Origin: JACVRN01 sp036403815
Lineage (GTDB): Bacteria; Acidobacteriota; Blastocatellia; Pyrinomonadales; Pyrinomonadaceae
Assembly (NCBI GenBank): GCA_036403815.1
Contig: DASWQH010000031.1
Location: 1-64,000 of the forward strand
Length of the DNA stretch: 64,000 nt
Direction: 5' to 3'
The position numbers and the translations under genes were made by a program. Numbering within the stretch: position 1 is the first letter of the stretch; the number at the start of each line of letters is the position of its first letter. Under the pieces are notes generated by a model. The model saw only the letters and a program-made list of their open reading frames with translations. It had not been told where the DNA came from and ran no database searches. Of the stretch, positions 1 through 7,589 are shown one piece after another.

Positions 1-126
1 CTACAATCAGGCTTGTCAGTTCGGAAGGCATGGTCAGCATCAAAGACCTCTCTTGGCAGAGTGGTCTGAAGCTTACCGGCCTTCCGTTTTGTTTTCAAAG
101 ATCAGAAATGGATAAAGTCCAGCTAA
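1..126. other. left edge, no assignable gene
   Basis: The forward frame beginning at base 3 is open from the window edge and runs into the first palindromic element, ending near 189. It could be the C-terminus of a gene cut by the window edge, but I recognise no family in it, and part of its length is repeat sequence. Nothing else is visible before the repeat at 127. Confidence 0.2.
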
Positions 127-330
127 GAAGCTGTTTGAAAATTCAGCCTCCGCTTCGTCCCGTAGGGACAACTGATAGTAGCCCAGTGCTTTAGCACTGG
201 GAATAAGTGGTAGAGAAAAGGGTTGAGTCCCGTAGGGACGACTGAATAAATGCTGGAGCAATGTTCAATCGTCCCTACGGGACTCAACATCTTTTGTGCC
301 CACTGATTCCCAGCAATTTATTGCTGGGCT
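127..330. repeat. palindromic element, family A (copy 1)
   Basis: The left end carries GAAGCTGTTTGAAA (127-140), followed by a GTCCCGTAGGGAC hairpin, a TAGCCCAG...CTGGG hairpin, a central inverted pair built from GAGTCCCGTAGGGACG and its complement, and a second CCCAG...CTGGGCTAT hairpin. The expected right terminal repeat is missing; the element runs into the palindrome at 331. Small reading frames here are by-products of the repeat. Confidence 0.75.
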
Positions 331-360
331 ATGAGTCTTAGCACGCGTGCTAAGACTCAT
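331..360. repeat. perfect 30-bp palindrome
   Basis: Bases 331-360 are identical to their own reverse complement, centred on GCACGCGTGC. It abuts the truncated right side of the preceding repeat element. It could form a cruciform or bind a dimeric protein; no gene starts next to it. Confidence 0.85.
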
Positions 361-434
361 AGCCCGTACCATTTTCATCTAATCATCCATCACCAGGGCA
401 TAATCACCCGTGCGATGAACCTAATCACACCTGC

Positions 435-571
435 TTATGCTCTTGTCACGTATGACAAGAGTCTTGTCATACGTGACAAGACTCTTGTCATACGCGTCAA
501 GACTCTTGTCATACGTGACAAGAGCATAATCAGCCATCCTTATGCTCTTGTCACATATGACAAGAGCATAA
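435..571. repeat. nested palindrome cluster on CTTGTCATACGTGACAAG
   Basis: Bases 435-529 repeat a unit built around CTTGTCATACGTGACAAG, in tandem and inverted, and the whole stretch starts TTATGCTCTTG and ends CAAGAGCATAA. A second, separate hairpin at 540-571 has perfect 14-base arms (TTATGCTCTTGTCA) around a CATA loop. There is no spacer pattern, so it is not a CRISPR array. No gene is visible in this stretch. Confidence 0.8.
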
Positions 572-705
572 GACCACATCACTAGAGCCTAATCACGCCA
601 TCTTATAACCTCATCATGCCTCATTAAGGCGTAAGAGCAGGCTCTCAAAAGCTATTTCAGGAAGCTTATTTATCGTGAATTCAAGATACGAGGATCATGC
701 TCTTC

Positions 706-941
706 AGCCCCGTAGGGGCGATAGAATGTAGCCCACGGCGCAAGCCGTGGGGATGACGCGTTAATGAAAATTAAAAGCCCCGTCAGGGGCGAAAGAAATC
801 TCGGCTTGATAATCTTTCGCCCCTACGGGGCTTCTATTTCTTGTGGTCGCTTTATTCCCACGGCTTACGCCGTGGGCTACATTCTGTCGCCCCTTTCAGG
901 GGCTTAAGGAAAACGGCGCTTTTATATCGCGCCTCACGTTA
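706..941. repeat. palindromic element, family B (copy 1)
   Basis: This has the same four-hairpin plan as family A, but with AGCCCCGTAGGGGCGA stems and TAGCCCACGG...CCGTGGG side hairpins. The right end carries TCGCGCCTCACGTTA (927-941), the inverted match of the left end of the copy near 33.9 kb. Confidence 0.75.
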
Positions 942-948
942 GGTTAAT

Positions 949-1018
949 ACCCGCCCAGCTTAAGCAGGCGGGTGTTTGGTGACGATGAGACCCGCCCGCT
1001 ACCGCAGGCGGTACTGAC
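949..1018. repeat. GGCGGGT-type hairpin repeat (copy 1)
   Basis: ACCCGCC...GGCGGGT is followed by ACCCGCCCGCTACCGCAGG and GCGGTACTGAC. A near-perfect inverted version of the second half makes up the repeat at 28197-28270, so this is a separate repeat family. It is non-coding. Confidence 0.65.
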
Positions 1019-1045
1019 CTCTTTTTCTACTGCAATCTGGTATAA

Positions 1046-1279
1046 GAAGCTGTTTAAAGTCCCGTCAGGGACGACGCGATAATAGCCCAGCCATTTATGG
1101 CTGGGTTAAAGCGAGCCAAATAGTAGAGTCCCGTAGGGACGGCTGAATATTAACTTCAGCCGTCCCTACGGGACTCTACTATTTTTCTTCATCAAGTATT
1201 CCTAGCGCTAAAGCACTGGGCTATTATCGCGTCGTCCCTGACGGGACTCAAGTTGCATCTGCTTTTTCAAAACAGCTTC
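1046..1279. repeat. palindromic element, family A (copy 2), with terminal inverted repeats
   Basis: The element starts GAAGCTGTTTAAA and ends TTTTCAAAACAGCTTC, giving imperfect terminal inverted repeats. Both sides carry TAA (1043-1045 and 1280-1282), a possible 3-bp target duplication. Inside are two GTCCCGT(C)AGGGAC hairpins, two CCAG-type hairpins and the central inverted pair. The right end touches the stop codon of the P-type ATPase gene. Confidence 0.8.
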
Positions 1280-3945
1280 TAAGCCATTGCCCCCAGCCAC
1301 CCGCGCCGCTCCATCCACTTCACAAGCTCAAGCACGGGCGAGACTGTGAGTGAAAGGCCGATGATGATAAGCCAGTCTTCCAAGGTGAGGCTGAAAGTAT
1401 CAAACATATCGTGGAGCGCGGGCACGTAGACAATCAGCACCAGCAGTACCAGTTCCCAGATAATCGCAAGATTGAGCCACTTGTTGGCGAACGGGTGGTT
1501 GAAGACGGAGTGACGGTCGGAGCGGAAGTTGTAGGCTTTGAAGAATTGTATCAGGACAAGCGAGACAAAGGTCATCGTCATAGCCTCGTCGGCGCTGCGC
1601 CCAGACCTCATCGCCCAGATGAAGAGCGAGAGATTGACAATCGTTGACCACAGGCCGCCCGCTACCATGAGCGCTATGACAGGTCGCGTGAAGATGCCCG
1701 TGCGCGGGTCTCTGGGCGGACGCTGCATCAGGTCTGCTTCGGGCGGATCAACTGCGAGGGCGAGCGCGGGCAAGCCGTCCGTAGCCAGATTGACGTAAAG
1801 AATCTGCACTGCGCTCAAAGGCAACGGCAGCCCCATGAGTGATGCTCCGGCCATCAAACCTATCTCGCCTATGTTGGACGAGAGCAGGTACATCAAATAC
1901 TTCTTGATGTTGCTGAAGATGGCGCGCCCTTCTTCGACCGCCGCGACGATGGATGCGAAGTTGTCGTCGGTGAGCGTCATCGCCGCGGCCTCTTTGGTAA
2001 CATCCGTGCCCGTGATGCCCATAGCGATGCCTATGTCTGCTTTCTTGAGCGCGGGCGCGTCGTTCACGCCGTCGCCCGTCATCGCCGCGATGTGCCCCTT
2101 TTCCTGAAGCGCAGAGACGACGCGCAGCTTGTGTGCGGGCGAGACGCGTGCGTAAACTTCTATCTCCTCCACCGCGCTCTTGAACTCTTCGTCGTCAATG
2201 ACTTCCAACTCAGCGCCGGTTACAAGGCGACCCTGCCTCAACAGCCCAAGTGCGCGCGCGACCGCTTGAGCCGTCAAAGGATGATCGCCCGTTATCATGA
2301 CGACCCTGATGCCCGCCTCGAAGCATTCTGCGATGGCATCTCGCGCTTCCGGGCGCGGCGGGTCAATCATTCCTAAAAGACCCAGAAAGACCATCTCGCG
2401 CTCGGCGTCTTCAAGCGTCGCGCCCCGTTTGTATGCGACGACGAGCACGCGCAATGCTTCGCCAGCCATCTCCTGCGCGACGTTGAGAATCTCCGCTCTT
2501 GTCTCGCGGGTCAAAGGCGCTTCGCCTTCCAACGTCCACTGGCTGGTGCAGGAAGCAAGCATGATTTCCGGCGCGCCTTTACTGTAAGCCGTGACGCCCG
2601 CCTCTGTAGTGTGGAGGGTCGTCATGCGCTTGGTTTCAGAGGTGAAGGGAATTTCGCCCGTGCGCGGAAACTCTGAATCAAGCGATGCCTTGTCCAGCCC
2701 TGCCTTGGCCGCAGCGACCACCAGCGCGCCTTCGGTCGGGTCGCCTTTAATGCTCACGCGGCCATCCTCTTTTGAGCGCGCGAAATGCGCATCGGATGAC
2801 AATGCGGCTGCGGTCAGCAACAGCTTGAGCTGCTCAGGAGCTTCGATGGTCGAGCCGTCCTGCTTGAACTCGCCTTCAGTCTCATAGCCCGCGCCGGAGA
2901 CTTCATACATACGCCCGCCTACGAAAATCTTCTTGACCGTCATCTCGTCTTTGGTGAGCGTACCCGTTTTGTCCGAGCAGATGACGGAAGTGCTGCCAAG
3001 AGTTTCGACCGCCGGAAGACGGCGCACCAGCGCGTTACGCTTAATCATGCGCTTGACGCCGATGGCGAGCGAGATGGTGACGACCGCAGGCAGGGCTTCA
3101 GGCACGACAGCCACCGCCAGCGCCACGCCGAAGATGAACATCTCTACGAAAGGCTGGCCGCGAAACAGCCCGAGCGCGACGATGAGGCCGACGACTACGA
3201 GGGCGACGCGCGCAAGCTGTTTGCCTAGCTTATCCAGATTCTCCTGCAAAGGGGTCTTGCCGGTCTCGACCTCTTCGAGCATGCGCGCAATCTTGCCGAA
3301 CTCCGTCCTCATGCCCGTGGCGGCAACCAGCCCGCGACCTCTGCCGTAGGTGACGACCGTTCCGGCATAGGCCATGTTCGTTCTGTCGCCGATGGTCAGC
3401 TCCGCCTGCTCAAGCGGCTCAGTCCGTTTTGTGACCGCCACAGATTCACCCGTCAGTGCGGCTTCTACTATCTGAAGATTGACGGCGGTGATAAGTCGAA
3501 TGTCAGCCGGAACTTTATCGCCCGTAGTAAGAATGATGACATCTCCCGGCACAAGCTCGCGCGCAGGAACTTCTGTCTCCTGCCCGTCACGCAGGGCAGT
3601 AGCGGTGGGCGCAGCCATCTCTCTCAAGGCTTCCACTGCTCGCTCCGCTCTATACTCCTGCACGAAGCCGAGTCCGACGGCAAAGAACACTATGACGGCG
3701 ATGGCTATGGCTTCGAGTCCATGCCCTAAGAAGAAGGAGAGCGTGGTGGCGATGAGCAGTATGATGATGAGCACGTTCTTAAACTGCTCGAACAGTATCT
3801 GCCAGGGCGTGACACGATGCGCCGCCTGCAACTCGTTCGGCCCGAACTCGGCGAGCCTTCGCGCAGCTTCGGCGGAAGTGAGACCCTCCGGCGATGATTC
3901 CAGACGACTGAAAGCACTCTCGATAGAGAGGGTATAAAAGGGCAT
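1279..3945 (-). CDS. calcium-type cation-transporting P-type ATPase
   Basis: Membrane pump that couples ATP hydrolysis to cation export, probably Ca2+ (P2A-like). Counted on the longest frame (GTG at 4074), visible landmarks are the cation-ATPase N-terminal domain (residues 47-110), TGES (208-211) of the actuator domain, PEALP (325-329) in the fourth membrane helix, DKTGT with the phosphorylated Asp at 368, and the TGDGVNDAPAL hinge. The last third holds the usual six C-terminal helices. The first 43 residues of the longest frame do not look like the family, so I prefer ATG at 3945, where MPFYTLSIE matches the expected N-terminus (888 aa); neither start has a clear Shine-Dalgarno sequence. 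Ca2+ specificity is inferred from the overall pattern; Na+, K+ or Mn2+ cannot be excluded. Confidence 0.92.
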   Translation of the reverse strand: MPFYTLSIESAFSRLESSPEGLTSAEAARRLAEFGPNELQAAHRVTPWQILFEQFKNVLIIILLIATTLSFFLGHGLEAIAIAVIVFFAVGLGFVQEYRAERAVEALREMAAPTATALRDGQETEVPARELVPGDVIILTTGDKVPADIRLITAVNLQIVEAALTGESVAVTKRTEPLEQAELTIGDRTNMAYAGTVVTYGRGRGLVAATGMRTEFGKIARMLEEVETGKTPLQENLDKLGKQLARVALVVVGLIVALGLFRGQPFVEMFIFGVALAVAVVPEALPAVVTISLAIGVKRMIKRNALVRRLPAVETLGSTSVICSDKTGTLTKDEMTVKKIFVGGRMYEVSGAGYETEGEFKQDGSTIEAPEQLKLLLTAAALSSDAHFARSKEDGRVSIKGDPTEGALVVAAAKAGLDKASLDSEFPRTGEIPFTSETKRMTTLHTTEAGVTAYSKGAPEIMLASCTSQWTLEGEAPLTRETRAEILNVAQEMAGEALRVLVVAYKRGATLEDAEREMVFLGLLGMIDPPRPEARDAIAECFEAGIRVVMITGDHPLTAQAVARALGLLRQGRLVTGAELEVIDDEEFKSAVEEIEVYARVSPAHKLRVVSALQEKGHIAAMTGDGVNDAPALKKADIGIAMGITGTDVTKEAAAMTLTDDNFASIVAAVEEGRAIFSNIKKYLMYLLSSNIGEIGLMAGASLMGLPLPLSAVQILYVNLATDGLPALALAVDPPEADLMQRPPRDPRTGIFTRPVIALMVAGGLWSTIVNLSLFIWAMRSGRSADEAMTMTFVSLVLIQFFKAYNFRSDRHSVFNHPFANKWLNLAIIWELVLLVLIVYVPALHDMFDTFSLTLEDWLIIIGLSLTVSPVLELVKWMERRGWLGAMA

Positions 3946-4109
3946 AGATGGCTCTGCGGTGGCAGGCTTGACTGAAACTGTATCCACGGTCGTTAGTGCC
4001 GGTTGAAGATAGCGATTCAATTTAAATGGATCGCTCCTATGACAACACGCGGACGCGCTTCTGTGCAAGCTCACAGGATATGCAAGAGAGAAGCAGCAGC
4101 GTTTAGTAT

Positions 4110-4271
4110 CATGTAGCTCCTACGGAGCTACATGTTTATAGAACAAGAGCAGGAGAAAGTGTTTAGCTCCGTAGGAGCTACATGTTCTGCAACAATGACA
4201 TGTAGCTCCTACGGAGCTAAATACTTTCTTGCTCCGGTGAACTATAAACATCCGGCTCCTACGGAGCTACG
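4110..4271. repeat. four TAGCTCCTACGGAGCTA hairpins (family C)
   Basis: Hairpins lie at 4110-4134, 4163-4184, 4199-4222 and 4252-4271, all versions of TAGCTCCTACGGAGCTA with alternating orientation. The arrangement of four hairpins resembles families A and B with a different stem sequence. It fills the gap between the ATPase and the phosphatase genes. Confidence 0.75.
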
Positions 4272-4343
4272 AAAATCTACATCCGCTCATTCGTTTATTC
4301 GCTTTATATGGATTCTCTCAACTCATCCGCGTGCATAAGCTTT

Positions 4344-5090
4344 TCAATCAATCTCTAACTGCGCCAGAAGAGGGAAGTGGTCGGAGGCGTCGCGGGCTGC
4401 GGCGTGATTGATGACTTCGCTTGAGATTAGTTTCTGAGTGAAAGCCGTGGGCAGAAAGATGTAGTCGAGCCGCAGGTGCGGATCCCAGACCGGAAAGGTG
4501 TAGCCCTTATCTTCCGGGTGCAGGCGGCGGTAGCCGTCAACGTAATTCGCATCGAGCATGATTTGAATGGTCTCGCGCTGTATGTCGCGCCCGCTCAGCC
4601 AGACGAGCGCGCGAATCCAGCGTGGCATGCGCCGCACGTCCAGCAGCTCGCCGGGCGCGAGCGTGTTGAAATCGCCGACCAGCACATGAAAGCCTTCCTG
4701 ATGTCGGCGTATGCCATCGAGGAGCGCGCGAATCTCGAAGGCTCTGCGGCGCTCGCTCCACTTAGAGAATCTGGCCTTCAGATGAAGGCCGAAGACGCGC
4801 GCTTCGCTTCCAGCGAGCACGATTTCAAGAAATGAATGTCTTGCGCCGCGCGGGTAGTGCCATTCGTGATGAGCGATGGGCGTGCGGCTGATGAAGGCTA
4901 TGGAATGCGAGGGGCGCGCAGCCCACGCGCTCATTCCAGTCTCTTCAGCTATTCTTTCGATGACACGCGGGTCTGTGGCTTCCTGAAAGACGACCAGATC
5001 GGGCGCAGCTTCTCGTATCACTTCCGAGATGCGCGTCTCTCGCCCGCGACCGCCGAAGCGTATGTTGTAGCTCAGGAGCTTGAGCGTCAC
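4344..5090 (-). CDS. endonuclease/exonuclease/phosphatase (EEP) family protein
   Basis: A 248-residue hydrolase of the EEP fold, which cleaves phosphodiester bonds in nucleic acids, phospholipids or inositol phosphates. The family signature is complete: SYNIR near residue 8, VFQEA near 35 (metal Glu), LHLKAR, GDFN near 140, and a C-terminal DHFPL with the catalytic Asp-His. There is no signal peptide, so it probably acts in the cytoplasm. It starts 2 bp after the stop of the nucleotidyltransferase-fold gene, so the two are one transcription unit. The substrate cannot be told from sequence. Confidence 0.85.
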   Translation of the reverse strand: MTLKLLSYNIRFGGRGRETRISEVIREAAPDLVVFQEATDPRVIERIAEETGMSAWAARPSHSIAFISRTPIAHHEWHYPRGARHSFLEIVLAGSEARVFGLHLKARFSKWSERRRAFEIRALLDGIRRHQEGFHVLVGDFNTLAPGELLDVRRMPRWIRALVWLSGRDIQRETIQIMLDANYVDGYRRLHPEDKGYTFPVWDPHLRLDYIFLPTAFTQKLISSEVINHAAARDASDHFPLLAQLEID

Positions 5091-5092
5091 GC

Positions 5093-5596
5093 CTATCTTT
5101 CCGTCTCTTTCTCTTCTTCCGCCTCTTCTGCTGCTTCGATGATGACAAAGTACGGTTGATTCATCAGCACATCGCGGGCAAAGAGAATTATATTACTGGT
5201 GGCCTGAAAATTGACGGGTCGTCCGACCAGCTTTTGAAGCGCTTCGCGCACAGGATTGAGACCCGTTGCAATCCCAGGGTCTTTGTCTCCGAGGGGTTTC
5301 GTGTGAAGAGCAGGGATGTAGAAAGCATCCTCGTGCCAGTACTGCATCACGCGGTCGCCTATGAGCGTCACATCAAGGTCGCTTGTGCCTTGTCCGTCTG
5401 CATCAAAGGGCGCTCCGTCTTCCCAGCGCGTAGCCGTGACGACGCTGCCGCGCAAGGCCACGCCCGTCCCCTTCGGCAAGCCTTCACGCAGCCCCCCACA
5501 AAACTCCTCGAAGCGCCGCGCATCTCCATCGAAGCCCAGACGAATGATGCGCGCACGAATCTCCTCGTCCGACATCTCCTTCGCATCTTTAACCAT
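5093..5596 (-). CDS. nucleotidyltransferase-fold protein
   Basis: A 167-residue protein with the start of a polymerase-beta-like nucleotidyltransferase domain: RGSVVTATRWEDG followed by GTSDLDVTLIG, i.e. the Gly-Ser and Asp-x-Asp metal site of that superfamily. The C-terminus ends in a run of Glu/Lys. These enzymes transfer a nucleotide to RNA, protein or antibiotic, but no acceptor-binding domain is visible. It lies directly upstream of the EEP gene with a 2-bp gap and downstream of the LysM gene on the same strand. Confidence 0.65.
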   Translation of the reverse strand: MVKDAKEMSDEEIRARIIRLGFDGDARRFEEFCGGLREGLPKGTGVALRGSVVTATRWEDGAPFDADGQGTSDLDVTLIGDRVMQYWHEDAFYIPALHTKPLGDKDPGIATGLNPVREALQKLVGRPVNFQATSNIILFARDVLMNQPYFVIIEAAEEAEEEKETER

Positions 5597-5624
5597 GATT
5601 TGCTACCCCTTGCTCCAGCTTCGG

Positions 5625-5828
5625 CTATTGACTGCTTTGAGGGATGGTCAATTCCCAGCCGACTTCCAACTTGTTCGGGTCTTCTATCTTGTCGCGGTTA
5701 GCGTAAAAGATGTCCATGTATCGACCTGCATCGCCGTAAACCTTCTGGCTGATCTTTGAAAGCGTATCGCCCGGCTTAACCGTGTAGGTCTGCGATTCCT
5801 GCGACTCCTGTGCCCATTCTTCTGGCAT
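5625..5828 (-). CDS. LysM domain protein
   Basis: A 67-residue protein made almost entirely of one LysM domain: YTVKPGDTLSKISQKVYGD, then the second half ending NKLEVGWELTIPQ. LysM binds N-acetylglucosamine-containing polymers such as peptidoglycan. There is no signal peptide, so like other short LysM (XkdP/YgaU-like) proteins it may work inside the cell or be exported another way. AAGGAG eight bases before the ATG supports the start. It is followed after 28 bp by the nucleotidyltransferase-fold gene. Confidence 0.85.
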   Translation of the reverse strand: MPEEWAQESQESQTYTVKPGDTLSKISQKVYGDAGRYMDIFYANRDKIEDPNKLEVGWELTIPQSSQ

Positions 5829-6059
5829 AACTAGACTCCTTCTCTAAAGAGGTTAAAAAACTTGTGGCTCCCGTCTTACTGGCAGCCCGCCCTGAACTTT
5901 TGTAGCGAGATATTAAAGCATAAATGTTTCGGTAATCTGTAAAAAGTTTGAGCGGCACGAGCCTTGCCAAGCAGTCGGCGTGCCCGTGAGCACACGGAAA
6001 GCTTTCGTGGGGATAAGATTGCATCTTCAAATAATTAAGATTGAGGTTAATTAATTCCA

Positions 6060-6347
6060 GTGGTTGAATATATACACGTTAATCAGGCAGAAAGAGTGCT
6101 GCGTCTTTCATGTGAAGAGATACTGAATCTGCTGGAAAAAGGGGATATACGGGGTATCCCGCCGCGTCTGCTTTCCGCATCAGGCGGGTACGATTATTGT
6201 ACAGGCTGGCTCATAGAGCGCCGCAGCGTCGAGAAATATTTAGCGCAACACGGGCGCGCACGCAGGAAAACACAGATGCCCACCAAGGGAGTTCCCGCCG
6301 CAGTTCTTGCCGATAACAACAATCAGCAAATCAATACTGGCTTTTAG
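6060..6347 (+). CDS. small helix-turn-helix/excisionase-like protein
   Basis: A 95-residue protein with a GTG start. Residues 1-65 resemble an excisionase-type MerR-like winged helix: a helix (VNQAERVLRLSCEEILNLLEKGDI) followed by a wing region and a basic segment (RRSVEKYLAQHGRARRKTQ). This would suggest DNA binding. The C-terminal 30 residues have low complexity. No mobile-element gene lies next to it. Family assignment is by pattern only. Confidence 0.55.
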   Translation: MVEYIHVNQAERVLRLSCEEILNLLEKGDIRGIPPRLLSASGGYDYCTGWLIERRSVEKYLAQHGRARRKTQMPTKGVPAAVLADNNNQQINTGF

Positions 6348-6417
6348 AAAGAGAAAAGATAAGAGCAAACTGTTTTTGTTAATGTGAACTCAATAAAGGG
6401 AAGAGCGAAAGTGCAGT

Positions 6418-6621
6418 AGCCCCTGAAAGGTGCGACAGAATTTAGCCCATGACGTAAGTCATGGGAATAAAGCAGCCACAAGAAATAAGAAGCCCCGGTA
6501 GGGGCGAAAGAAATCTCAAGCCGCAAAATCTTTCGCCCCTACCGGGGCTTTTCAACTATTTCTATTCTCTAAGTCCCACGGCTTGCGTCGTGGGCTAAAA
6601 TCTTTCGCCCCTACCGGGGCT
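6418..6621. repeat. palindromic element, family B (copy 2)
   Basis: AGCCCC(T/G)...GGGGCT hairpins flank TAGCCCATGAC...GTCATGGG and CCCACGGC...GTGGGCTA hairpins around a central inverted pair of GCCCCGGTAGGGGCGAAAGA. It fills most of the gap between 6348 and 6670. Confidence 0.75.
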
Positions 6622-6670
6622 GAAAACTTGCGCCCGCTCTTAAGACAACTGAGAGATTTTCAAGCTCGGA

Positions 6671-7423
6671 CTATTTAACGCTGGCAAGTCGCTTGGACAA
6701 GAGCCACGGCAGTAGCTCAGGCTCTTTCATGGCGTTAAGCCAGACGTTGTGGCCGACCCCTTCATACTCGCTGTAGCGCACATTCCCCTTCACATCCTTT
6801 AACGCCGCGACCATCTGGCGAGATTCTGAGACGGGCACTATCCTGTCATCAGCGCCATGAAAAACCCAGACGGGCGTTTGCCCTACACGACGCGCTATGC
6901 TCTTGAAGCGGTCGCCTGTGCGAAGGGGACTGCCGCCGCAGATAGTCACGAAGGCCGCGAATGTACGCTGATGCTCCGCAGCCATGTTCCATGCGCCATA
7001 GCCACCCATCGAAACGCCTATCATATAGAGTCGCCCTGTGTCTGCCTTGAACTCCGCGACCGTCTGCTTCAAAGTCGCCATGACCATCGAGTCCATTTCC
7101 GGGTCTGACCAGTAGCGCCCCTGTTCGCACTGCGGCAGCAGGACGATTGCCGGGAGCCGTTCCAGATACTGTCGAATCAAGAGAGTCGCAGCGCCTTTGA
7201 CGAAACCGCCCGTGCCGCGCTGGCCTATGCCGTGCAGGAAAAGAATCACCGGCAGCTTTTCTTTGCCCGCCAGTTTTCCGGGCACGTAAATCTGATAGCC
7301 GTAAGATTTATTTCCAACTTTAACATCCCTTGAGAGAAGCCCGCTCTTCTGAGCGCGAGCCTCTACGGGCGACATGAAGCTGAAGATTCCACCCGCCAGA
7401 AGAGACAAGAAGATGAAACGCAT
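6671..7423 (-). CDS. secreted alpha/beta-hydrolase (esterase/PHB depolymerase-like)
   Basis: A 250-residue exported esterase. Residues 1-25 form a signal peptide (hydrophobic LSLLAGGIFSFMS, cleavage near ARAQ). The hydrolase core shows the oxyanion segment LFLHGIGQRG (62-71), nucleophile elbow GVSMGG with Ser138, HGADDRIVP supplying the acid, and GVGHNVW supplying the His. It belongs with small esterases related to LpqC/feruloyl esterase and dienelactone hydrolase. A paralogue with the same arrangement lies at 13284-14045. The natural substrate is unknown. Confidence 0.82.
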   Translation of the reverse strand: MRFIFLSLLAGGIFSFMSPVEARAQKSGLLSRDVKVGNKSYGYQIYVPGKLAGKEKLPVILFLHGIGQRGTGGFVKGAATLLIRQYLERLPAIVLLPQCEQGRYWSDPEMDSMVMATLKQTVAEFKADTGRLYMIGVSMGGYGAWNMAAEHQRTFAAFVTICGGSPLRTGDRFKSIARRVGQTPVWVFHGADDRIVPVSESRQMVAALKDVKGNVRYSEYEGVGHNVWLNAMKEPELLPWLLSKRLASVK

Positions 7424-7589
7424 GATTGAAAGATTAAACCCTTCCCTGATGGTTTGTTCCCAGATTAGTGACGTATGTGCGACGCGGCGTTGCCCTGATT
7501 ATAAAAAGTAAACATCGCATGCCTCACGGGGCTTTTTCTTTGGCTTCTGATAAAATTATGAGAATTAAAAGAATCGGAGCTTAATTGTC

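Noticed and set aside
435..571. CRISPR array
   Set aside because: Units are palindromic, abut each other without unique spacers, and there are no cas genes.
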